A stretch of DNA of 8,836 nucleotides from Nitriliruptoraceae bacterium (GTDB taxonomy: Bacteria; Actinomycetota; Nitriliruptoria; Nitriliruptorales; Nitriliruptoraceae), in assembly GCA_007121975.1 (NCBI GenBank), contig SKJO01000168.1, forward strand, positions 1 through 8,836. Direction: 5' to 3'. A program made the translations under genes and the position numbers. A model generated the notes under the pieces. The model was not told the origin of the DNA and made no database searches. It was given only the letters and a program-made list of their open reading frames with translations. Positions within the stretch are counted from its first letter, which is position 1. The number at the start of each line of letters is the position of its first letter. This document shows positions 1 to 5,071 of this stretch, piece after piece.

Positions 1-2
1 GC

Positions 3-479
3 GCCGAGGTGCAGGGGGTGCGGACCTCCGGACTCGAGGTCGCGTCCACCGACCTCGGCGACATCCTCGCCATCCCCGACGCCCGTAGCGTCTACCTGTT
101 CACGTCCGATGAGCCCGGGCAGAGCACCTGCTTCGACGCCTGTGCGGCGAGCTGGCCGCCGGTGCTGCTCGACGCGGATGCGCCGGCTGCCGGTGACGGG
201 GTCGACGCCGACCTGATCGGCACCACCGAGCGTCCCGACGGTGGCGTGCAGCTGACCTACGACGGCTGGCCGCTGTACCTGTGGGCCGGCGACCAGGCGG
301 CCGGGGACGTCGCGGGGCAGGGCGTCAACGACGTCTGGTGGGTGATCGCTCCCGACGGCTCCCCGATCCAGCAGGCCGGGGACGGTACCGACGACGGGGA
401 CGGCGCCGCCGACGAGGACGGCGCCGCCGAGGATGGCGCCGACGACGAGGACGACGAGGGCGGCAGCTACGGCTACTGA
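3..479 (+). CDS. Secreted YxFxxD-repeat protein (COG4315/PF03640 type), 5' end missing
   Basis: The protein has two copies of the secreted-repeat motif Y-x-[FW]-x-x-D. Counting the GTG at position 9 as residue 1, they are YLFTSD (29-34) and YLWAGD (90-95). The first is followed by the typical Cys pair C-x3-C and WPP (41-51), the second by NDVWWVIAPDG (107-117). This matches the family of small exported lipoproteins annotated as 'secreted repeat of unknown function'; the biochemical role is unknown. The frame is open to the window edge and no signal peptide is present, so the true start is probably upstream and the GTG at 9 internal. The last 30 residues are an acidic, low-complexity Asp/Glu/Gly/Ala tail ending GGSYGY. 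The gene converges on gdhA, with only 6 bp between the stop codons. Confidence 0.85.
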   Translation, partial: AEVQGVRTSGLEVASTDLGDILAIPDARSVYLFTSDEPGQSTCFDACAASWPPVLLDADAPAAGDGVDADLIGTTERPDGGVQLTYDGWPLYLWAGDQAAGDVAGQGVNDVWWVIAPDGSPIQQAGDGTDDGDGAADEDGAAEDGADDEDDEGGSYGY

Positions 480-489
480 GGTCTCTCAG
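476..489. terminator. Inverted repeat over the two stop codons of a convergent pair
   Basis: CTGAG (476-480) and CTCAG (485-489) are perfect inverted arms with a 4-nt loop. Each arm contains the TGA stop of one of the converging genes. An alternative stem, GTCT/AGAC (481-484/488-491), overlaps it. There is no T tract and the stem is short, so a terminator role is only a suggestion; both genes ending in C-TGA-G would give part of this symmetry by itself. Confidence 0.25.
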
Positions 490-1841
490 ACCAGCCCGAG
501 CGCGACCATCGCGTTCGCGACCCGCAGGAAGCCGGCGACGTTGGCGCCCACGACGTAGTTGCCGGGTGAGCCGTACTCGTCGGCGGCGGTCTCGCAGCGG
601 GCGTGGATGTCGCGCATGATGCCGCGCAACCGCTCCTCGGTGTAGGCGAAGGTCCACCGGTCACGGCTGGCGTTCTGCTGCATCTCGAGCGCCGAGGTGG
701 CGACCCCTCCGGCGTTGGCGGCCTTGCCCGGCCCGAACGCGATGCCGGCGTCGAGGAACGCCCGGATGCCCTCGGGCGTGGTGGGCATGTTGGCGCCCTC
801 GGCGACCACCTGGCAACCGCCGTGGATCAGCGACTTGGCGTCGCGGCCGGTGACCTCGTTCTGGGTCGCGCAGGGCAGCGCCACGTCGCAGGGCAGCTCC
901 CAGATCGAGTTGGGGTCGACCGTGCGCTCCCGGAAGCGGGCGCCGGCCCGACGCTGTGCGTAGTCGCTGACCCGGCCGCGCTCGATCTCCTTGATCTCAC
1001 GCAGCAGCTCGATGTCGATGCCCTGCGGGTCGTGGATGGCCCCGTTGGAGTCCGAGCAGGCGATCACCCGGCCGCCGAGCTGGTGGACCTGCTCGATGGC
1101 GTACAGCGCCACGTTGCCCGATCCCGACACCACCACGGACTTGCCGTCCATCGAGTCGCCGCGGGCGCGCAGCATCTCCTCGGCGAAGAACACGGTGCCG
1201 TAGCCGGTGGCCTCGGTGCGCACCAGCGCGCCGCCCCAGTCCACGCCCTTGCCGGTCAGCACGCCCGACTCGTAGCGGTTGGTGATGCGCTTGTACTGCC
1301 CGAACAGGTAGCCGATCTCCCGGGCTCCGACCCCGGTGTCGCCGGCGGGCACGTCGGTGTACTCGCCGAGGTGGCGGTACAGCTCGGTCATGAAGCTCTG
1401 GCAGAAGCGCATGACCTCGTTGGTGGACCGGCCCTTGGGGTCGAAGTCGGCCCCGCCCTTGCCGCCGCCGATGGGCATGCCGGTCAGGCCGTTCTTGAAC
1501 ACCTGCTCGAAGCCGAGGAACTTCACGGTGCCGAGGTAGACCGACGGGTGGAAGCGCAGGCCGCCCTTGTAGGGGCCGAGCGCGCTGTTGAACTCGACCC
1601 GGAAGCCGCGGTTGATCTGCACCTCGCCGCGGTCGTCGTGCCAGGGCACGCGGAAGATGATCTGGCGCTCGGGCTCGCAGATGCGCTCGATGATCTTGCG
1701 CTCGGCGAACTCGGGGTGCTTGCTGAGCACCGGGCCGAGCGACTCGAGCACCTCACGCACGGCCTGGTGGAACTCCACCTCGCCGGGGTTGTGGCGCACC
1801 ACCTCGTCGTAGATGGGCTCGATCTTCTCGTCCATCGCCAT
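486..1841 (-). CDS. gdhA: NADP-type glutamate dehydrogenase
   Basis: A 451-residue cytosolic enzyme that interconverts 2-oxoglutarate plus ammonium and L-glutamate. The length is that of the hexameric ~50-kDa bacterial class. Visible hallmarks are the substrate-binding segment YKGGLRFHP (K92), the catalytic glycine-rich loop GGGKGGADFDPKG with K128, PAGDTGVGAREIGYL (165-179), the dinucleotide-binding GSGNVA (240-245), SDSNGAI (263-269) where the E. coli NADP enzyme has a similar serine-rich turn, and the C-terminal GKAANAGGVATSALEMQQN (372-390). K92 and K128 fall at the same numbers as in E. coli GdhA. Two in-frame ATGs lie two codons apart (1841, 1835). I chose 1841, with GGGAGA at 1847-1852 leaving a 5-nt spacer; 1835 would have an 11-nt spacer. 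NADP rather than NAD use is inferred from family resemblance. The gene has its own 171-bp leader and no co-directional partner close by. Confidence 0.97.
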   Translation of the reverse strand: MAMDEKIEPIYDEVVRHNPGEVEFHQAVREVLESLGPVLSKHPEFAERKIIERICEPERQIIFRVPWHDDRGEVQINRGFRVEFNSALGPYKGGLRFHPSVYLGTVKFLGFEQVFKNGLTGMPIGGGKGGADFDPKGRSTNEVMRFCQSFMTELYRHLGEYTDVPAGDTGVGAREIGYLFGQYKRITNRYESGVLTGKGVDWGGALVRTEATGYGTVFFAEEMLRARGDSMDGKSVVVSGSGNVALYAIEQVHQLGGRVIACSDSNGAIHDPQGIDIELLREIKEIERGRVSDYAQRRAGARFRERTVDPNSIWELPCDVALPCATQNEVTGRDAKSLIHGGCQVVAEGANMPTTPEGIRAFLDAGIAFGPGKAANAGGVATSALEMQQNASRDRWTFAYTEERLRGIMRDIHARCETAADEYGSPGNYVVGANVAGFLRVANAMVALGLV

Positions 1842-1882
1842 CGTCGTCTCCCGGATCGGACCTCGGCACCGGGCCTTGAGCG

Positions 1883-1910
1883 CGCTTCACTTTATGGAAG
1901 CCTCGCTTCA
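1883..1910 (-). promoter_or_regulatory. Candidate gdhA promoter with flanking direct repeats
   Basis: Reading on the minus strand, TGAAGCG occurs twice 21 bp apart (plus-strand 1904-1910 and 1883-1889). The second copy overlaps TAAAGT (1894-1889), a TANNNT -10 candidate. The upstream copy also forms an inverted repeat, GAAGC-GAG-GCTTC (1897-1909). The site is an AT-richer island 40-70 bp upstream of the gdhA start. Two-turn spacing around a -10 suggests a regulator-binding site; no known nitrogen-regulator consensus was recognised and no good -35 is visible. Confidence 0.35.
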
Positions 1911-2012
1911 GGCGGGCATTGATACCCCGCCGCTGTGTGCGCCGAGCGCCCGATCTGGGGAACGTTGGGTCAGACGGCCCTACCCAGGTGGACCACCAAC
2001 CCGAGGGCGAGG

Positions 2013-2897
2013 TCAGGCACCGCGTTCGATCGGGGCGCGCACCAGGTTGCCCCACTCGGTCCAGGACCCGTCGTAGTTGCGCACGTTGGGGAACCCGAGC
2101 AGATGCTGCAGCACGAACCAGGTGTGGCTCGAGCGCTCCCCGATCCGGCAGTAGGCGACCACCTCGTCGTCGGGTGACAGGCCCTGCTCCTGCTCGTAGA
2201 TCGCACGCAGCTGCTCGACCGGCAGGAAGCTGGCGTCCTCGTCGGCGGCCCGTGCCCACGGGACGTTGGCCGCGCCGGGGATGTGCCCGCCGCGCAGCGC
2301 GCCCTCCTGGGGGTAGGAGGGCATGTGGGTCAGCTCGCCGGAGTACTCCTGGGGACTGCGCACGTCCACCAGCCGGCCGCCCTGCGCGACGTGGGCTTCG
2401 ACGTGCTCGCGGTAGGCGCGGATCGGGGCATCGTCGCGGGCCACCTCGGGGTAGTCACTGGCCGCACGCTGCGGGCGCTCGCGGGTCATCTCGCGGCCCT
2501 CCGCCTCCCACTTGCTGCGCCCACCGTCCATCAGGCGCACGTCCGGGTGGCCGAACAACGAGAACACCCACAGGGCGTAGGCCGCCCACCAGTTGTTGGC
2601 GTCGCCGTAGAACACCACGGTGTCGTCGCGGCCGATGCCCTTGGCGCGCATCAGCTCGGCGAAGCGGGCGCCGTCGAGGTAGTCGCGGGTGACCGGATCC
2701 TGCAGTTCGGTGTGCCAGTCGACCTTGACCGCGCCGGGCAGGTGACCGGTCTCGTACAGCAGCACGTCCTCGTTGGACTCCACGAGCACGAGGCCGGGAG
2801 CCCCGAGGCGATCAGCCACCCACGCGGTGCTGACCAGCATCCGCGGGTTGGCGTAGGCGGAGATCTTGGGGTCGGGGTCGAACTCGGCGATGGCCAT
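2013..2897 (-). CDS. Two-domain thiosulfate/3-mercaptopyruvate sulfurtransferase (CysA2-like)
   Basis: A 294-residue protein with tandem rhodanese domains (about 20-145 and 160-290), of the usual length for the TST/MST family. It takes sulfane sulfur from thiosulfate or mercaptopyruvate onto an active-site cysteine and passes it to cyanide or protein acceptors in the cytosol. The C-terminal catalytic loop is CRIGERS with Cys250, and the surrounding YCRIGERSSHTWFVL (249-263) and NYDGSWTEWG (274-283) closely resemble mycobacterial CysA2/CysA3. The N-terminal domain has GDANN (98-102) where a catalytic Cys would be, the normal inactive-domain pattern. The ATG is preceded by AGGAG (2906-2910) at 8 nt. 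It is divergent from the SufE-like gene, a plausible sulfur acceptor. Symbols for this family vary (cysA2, sseA), so none is assigned; donor preference cannot be read from sequence. Confidence 0.93.
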   Translation of the reverse strand: MAIAEFDPDPKISAYANPRMLVSTAWVADRLGAPGLVLVESNEDVLLYETGHLPGAVKVDWHTELQDPVTRDYLDGARFAELMRAKGIGRDDTVVFYGDANNWWAAYALWVFSLFGHPDVRLMDGGRSKWEAEGREMTRERPQRAASDYPEVARDDAPIRAYREHVEAHVAQGGRLVDVRSPQEYSGELTHMPSYPQEGALRGGHIPGAANVPWARAADEDASFLPVEQLRAIYEQEQGLSPDDEVVAYCRIGERSSHTWFVLQHLLGFPNVRNYDGSWTEWGNLVRAPIERGA

Positions 2898-3000
2898 GGG
2901 TCGAACTCCTGGTCGTCAGCGGCGGATCGGTGGTTGTGGAGGTGGTGCGGCGGCTGCTGCGCCTTGGGGTTCGGAGCGAGACGTGGGGTCCGCTCGGCGC

Positions 3001-3037
3001 GTCGGCGACATCCGGCGACATCCGGCGACATCCGGCG
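3001..3037. repeat. 10-bp tandem repeat in a divergent promoter region
   Basis: TCCGGCGACA is repeated at 3011-3020 and 3021-3030, preceded by a near copy (GTCGGCGACA, 3001-3010) and followed by a 7-bp partial copy (3031-3037). The period of about one helical turn would place each unit on the same DNA face. It ends just before the candidate sufE -10 at 3042. It could be an operator array or simple-sequence slippage. Confidence 0.8.
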
Positions 3038-3041
3038 GCGG

Positions 3042-3047
3042 TAGGTT
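3042..3047 (+). promoter_or_regulatory. Candidate -10 (TAGGTT) of the sufE-like gene
   Basis: TAGGTT fits the actinobacterial TANNNT -10 pattern. It would start transcription near 3054, giving a leader of about 54 nt. The 10-bp repeats occupy the -13 to -53 region of this promoter. No clear -35 is seen. Confidence 0.3.
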
Positions 3048-3107
3048 GCCGAACCCCGGCCAGCGCATACGCCCGTCGGACGGCGGAAGCCTAGGAGCGG
3101 AGGACCG

Positions 3108-3539
3108 ATGGACCTGCCCGAAGCCCTTGCAAACGTGGTGAACGACTTCGCCTCCGCCCCACCCGAACTTCGCATCGAGCTGCTCGTGGAGCACGCCGAG
3201 GGGTTGCCGCCGCTGCCCGACCATCTCGCCCAGGCACCGGATCAACTCGAGCAGGTCGTGGAGTGCCAGACGCCGTTCTTCCTGACCACCGAGGTCGATG
3301 ACCACGACCGCGTGACGCTGTGGTTCGACTGCCCCCCGCAGGCACCCACGATGCGCGGATTCGCCGGCATCCTGTCGACCGGACTCAACGGCGCCAGCGT
3401 CGACGAGGTACTCGCGGTGCCGGGCGACTTCCACCTCACGATGGGACTCGGCGAGGCCATCAGCCCCCTGCGCCTGCGGGGCATGGACGCGATCCTGGTC
3501 CGGCTCAAGCGCCAGCTGGTCGAGCACCGCGCGGGCTGA
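3108..3539 (+). CDS. sufE: SufE-family sulfur acceptor protein
   Basis: A 143-residue SufE/CsdE-type protein (Fe-S metabolism associated domain). SufE accepts persulfide sulfur on a conserved cysteine from a cysteine desulfurase and enhances Fe-S cluster assembly. The expected cysteine is C53 in VVECQTPFFL, after the family's L-P-x-hydrophobic N-terminal segment. A second cysteine, C75 in WFDCPPQAPTMRGFAGIL, comes just before the conserved RGF-x-hydrophobic stretch. The ATG has GGAGG (3099-3103) 4 nt upstream, with a second AGGAG at 3093-3097. No desulfurase or scaffold gene is in the window. Divergence from the sulfurtransferase suggests the persulfide may also come from, or go to, that enzyme; this is inference. 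Mycobacteria have a similar sulfurtransferase/SufE-like neighbourhood (sseA with Rv3284). The stop codon lies inside a 16-bp tandem repeat. Confidence 0.9.
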   Translation: MDLPEALANVVNDFASAPPELRIELLVEHAEGLPPLPDHLAQAPDQLEQVVECQTPFFLTTEVDDHDRVTLWFDCPPQAPTMRGFAGILSTGLNGASVDEVLAVPGDFHLTMGLGEAISPLRLRGMDAILVRLKRQLVEHRAG

Positions 3540-3569
3540 GCGCCGCGCGGGCTGAGCACCGCAGGCGCT
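3522..3569. repeat. Three 16-bp tandem units across a convergent gene junction
   Basis: Units GAGCACCGCGCGGGCT (3522-3537), GAGCGCCGCGCGGGCT (3538-3553) and GAGCACCGCAGGCGCT (3554-3569) run head to tail. The first encodes the last residues of the SufE-like protein, and its junction with the second forms the TGA stop; the third ends in the stop of the opposing DUF6504 gene. Units 1 and 2 differ at one base and unit 3 at a few more. Confidence 0.8.
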
Positions 3570-3572
3570 CAG
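3536..3572. terminator. Possible bidirectional terminator between sufE and the DUF6504 gene
   Basis: CTGAGCGCC (3536-3544) and GGCGCTCAG (3564-3572) form a perfect 9-bp inverted repeat with a 19-nt loop. Each arm contains one of the two converging stop codons. The symmetry would work for transcripts from either side. No T tract follows on either strand, so intrinsic termination is uncertain. Confidence 0.4.
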
Positions 3573-3856
3573 TCCCACACCCGGTCCAGACGCCACTGCT
3601 GTCCGCGGTGGACCAGCTCGTACACCCCGCGCCCCGGCGTGCCGTTGCGTGCCTCGACCCGCCACAGGTCCGTGCGCTCGAGCCGCTGCGGGACGCCATC
3701 GGCGCGCTGCCACCAGCCTTCGTCCTCGTGCCAGTGGCCGAGCACCGACTCGACCCGGTAGCGCTGCCCGCGCCACTCGAAGGCGACGGGGCAGACCCGA
3801 CCACGACGGTCGACGACCTCGACGGCGTCGAGGGTCTCGCGGTAACGCTTGGTCAT
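3569..3856 (-). CDS. DUF6504 family protein, possibly SOS-regulated
   Basis: A 95-residue cytosolic protein beginning MTKRYRETLDAVEVVD and ending in WRLDRVWD. It is rich in Trp and Arg, with no signal peptide or membrane segment. The pattern of PVAFEWRGQRYRV (23-35), HWHEDEGWW (41-49) and GVYELVHR (77-84) matches the actinobacterial DUF6504 family, whose function is unknown. From memory, members often lie beside the ImuA'/ImuB/DnaE2 mutagenesis genes; none is in this window. The frame extends upstream to an alternative start at 3952, but the ATG at 3856 has GAGGTGG (3863-3869) at 6 nt, begins the conserved part, and leaves the regulatory sites outside the gene. Two LexA-like palindromes lie upstream, one just after a candidate -10. 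It may be monocistronic, or read from the substrate-binding protein gene upstream. Confidence 0.85.
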   Translation of the reverse strand: MTKRYRETLDAVEVVDRRGRVCPVAFEWRGQRYRVESVLGHWHEDEGWWQRADGVPQRLERTDLWRVEARNGTPGRGVYELVHRGQQWRLDRVWD

Positions 3857-3891
3857 GGGCTTCCACCTCGACGTCCGGGGTGCCACCGGAG

Positions 3892-3907
3892 GCGAACACC
3901 CGTTCTG
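3892..3907. promoter_or_regulatory. LexA/SOS-box-like site, proximal to the DUF6504 gene
   Basis: The core is GAAC-ACCC-GTTC (3894-3905), with CGAAC on one arm, close to the Gram-positive and actinobacterial SOS consensus CGAAC-N4-GTTCG. It lies 36-51 nt upstream of the ATG and overlaps the predicted transcription start of the TACCTT -10 at 3919-3914, a good position for repression. The arms extend with CGGAGGC/GCCTCCG (3887-3893/3907-3913), with one bulged base, so it could also be an RNA hairpin. Confidence 0.6.
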
Positions 3908-3913
3908 CCTCCG

Positions 3914-3919
3914 AAGGTA
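3914..3919 (-). promoter_or_regulatory. Candidate -10 (TACCTT) of the DUF6504 gene
   Basis: On the minus strand this is TACCTT, a TANNNT hexamer one base from the TACCCT seen at four other gene starts here. Transcription would begin near 3906, giving a leader of about 50 nt that contains the GAGGTGG ribosome binding site. Confidence 0.4.
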
Positions 3920-3988
3920 CGCCGGGGGTGTGACCGCAGCCAGTGCGGCCACCCGGATCGGCCGCCCAGCGCTCGCGGCGCGCAGGGA

Positions 3989-4004
3989 ACGAACGCCTGT
4001 TCGT
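3989..4004. promoter_or_regulatory. LexA/SOS-box-like site, distal, perfect 6-bp palindrome
   Basis: ACGAAC-GCCT-GTTCGT is perfectly symmetrical and differs from the mycobacterial SOS consensus TCGAAC-N4-GTTCGA only at the outermost base of each arm. It lies just past the TAG stop of the substrate-binding protein gene and 97 bp, centre to centre, from the proximal site. Only these two GAAC-N4-GTTC sites were found in the window. Confidence 0.6.
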
Positions 4005-4009
4005 CGCAG

Positions 4010-4993
4010 CTACTCGTCCTCGGGCGGGCCCACCCTGCGCCCCGCGAGTTCGTAGAGCTCGGTGGCCGCCTCCCGGGCGACCTTGGGCATCGGCTCGCCG
4101 GCCGCGACCTGCGCGTTCCAGCTCCCGAGCAGCGCGGTGGTCAGCTGGGTCGCCAGCGGGATCAGAGCGCGCCGGACACCCGGATCGCCATCGAGCACCT
4201 CCTCGCGCACCTGGGGCAGGGGCACGAACGCGGGGAACACCCGCAGGTCGTCGGCCAGCGGACGCAGCCCGGACCGCCACGCCGCCCCGTCCGTCGCCGT
4301 GGTCAGCCCCGCGATGCAGTCCCCGGCCGCCACCGCGACCACCGCCTCGGCCGGATCGGCGGCGAGGAACGGTCGGTCACTGCGCACGCTGTAGGCCTCG
4401 AGCACGGCGCGCAGCCCATCGGGCCGTTCGGCGAACTCGCGGTCGACGCACACGGCCGCCTCGGGACGCTCCGAGAGCCGCGTGGCCAGCTGCGACACGG
4501 TGCGCAGATCCGCGTGCGCCCCGGGCGGACCGAGCACCATGAACGCGAAGGTGGCGTTGGCCGGCGGCTCTTCGATGCCGGTCCCGAACCGCGGCTGCAG
4601 CCAGACCAGGCCGAGCTCGGCGTCATGCTCCCGGACCCCGGCGATGCTGGCACGCGGATCGGGCGGCGGTGCGGCGTGCTCCAGCGACTCGAGCCAGACC
4701 TCGCCCGTGTAGGCGGGGCGCAGATCGATCCGGCCGACCTCCAGCGCCTGGCGCACGTCCCGGGTGTCGGCGAACGCCACCACCTCGGCCGGCACCTGCT
4801 CGAAGTCGAGCATCGCCACCAGCACGTGGGCGAGCAGCTGGGTCTCGGCATCCGGACCGGCCCCGACCCGCAGGACCACCGCGGCATCGTCGGAGTCGGC
4901 CGCGTCCGGGCCCTCGACCAGCGCGCAGGCGGAGACCACGGCCGCCAGGGCGGCCGCGAGGGTGGCGGCGAGGAGCCGGGGAGCGCGCAGCAT
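4010..4993 (-). CDS. Glycine betaine/choline-type ABC transporter substrate-binding lipoprotein (OpuAC/PF04069)
   Basis: A 327-residue exported lipoprotein. The N-terminal signal has a lipobox V-S-A-C with Cys23. Family landmarks in order are VGAGPDAETQLLAHVLV (43-59), RQALEVGRIDLRPAYTGEVW (81-100), NATFAFMV (146-153), AVVAVAAGDCIAGLTTATDG (217-236) and DDLRVFPAFVPL (248-259). This is the OsmF/ProX/OpuAC fold that binds quaternary ammonium compounds such as glycine betaine or choline and delivers them to an ABC permease. The exact ligand is not readable here. The ATG at 4993 begins the signal peptide; a GTG two codons upstream (4999) is possible and neither has a strong ribosome binding site. 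No permease or ATPase gene is adjacent: its 3' neighbour is the DUF6504 gene and its 5' neighbour is divergent, so it looks like an orphan binding protein. Confidence 0.88.
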   Translation of the reverse strand: MLRAPRLLAATLAAALAAVVSACALVEGPDAADSDDAAVVLRVGAGPDAETQLLAHVLVAMLDFEQVPAEVVAFADTRDVRQALEVGRIDLRPAYTGEVWLESLEHAAPPPDPRASIAGVREHDAELGLVWLQPRFGTGIEEPPANATFAFMVLGPPGAHADLRTVSQLATRLSERPEAAVCVDREFAERPDGLRAVLEAYSVRSDRPFLAADPAEAVVAVAAGDCIAGLTTATDGAAWRSGLRPLADDLRVFPAFVPLPQVREEVLDGDPGVRRALIPLATQLTTALLGSWNAQVAAGEPMPKVAREAATELYELAGRRVGPPEDE

Positions 4994-5037
4994 CGTCACC
5001 AGGCTGCCACAGCACCGACCCGGGCGCTGCGGGGCCG

Positions 5038-5043
5038 TACCCT
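5038..5043 (+). promoter_or_regulatory. Candidate -10 (TACCCT) of the thioredoxin-like lipoprotein gene
   Basis: This exact TACCCT hexamer lies 28 nt before the GTG start, so transcription would begin near 5050-5051 and leave a short leader carrying AGGAG (5060-5064). No clear -35 is seen. It lies in the 78-bp divergent gap. Confidence 0.4.
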
Positions 5044-5071
5044 GGCGGTCGCATCCCTCAGGAGATCGAAC

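Noticed and set aside
1497..1508. GAAC-ACCT-GCTC, a near SOS box
   Set aside because: It has one mismatch in the core and lies inside the gdhA coding sequence, far from a start.
603..1922. Long plus-strand open frame of 439 codons opposite gdhA
   Set aside because: It is antisense to a well-matched glutamate dehydrogenase gene and its translation is low-complexity (Gly/Val/Leu/His-rich), as expected from an opposite-strand frame in GC-rich DNA.
3001..3037. CRISPR array
   Set aside because: The units are 10 bp, directly adjacent without spacers, and no cas genes are nearby.
3088..3093. TAGGCT on the minus strand as the sulfurtransferase -10
   Set aside because: It would leave a leader of about 180 nt running through the repeats and overlaps the sufE ribosome binding region; support is a single degenerate hexamer.
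3887..3913. Hairpin CGGAGGC...GCCTCCG as an intrinsic terminator of the binding-protein gene
   Set aside because: The stem is strong but no U tract follows on the minus strand, and its core is better explained as a LexA-like palindrome; a dual role is not excluded.
3857..3952. N-terminal extension of the DUF6504 protein to the start at 3952
   Set aside because: The extra 32 residues do not resemble the family, would cover the promoter-like signals, and the ATG at 3856 has a good ribosome binding site.
3320..5071. Long open frame upstream of and continuous with the thioredoxin-like lipoprotein
   Set aside because: This part overlaps sufE in another frame and is antisense to DUF6504 and the binding-protein gene; the ribosome binding site, promoter box and signal peptide place the true start at 5072.
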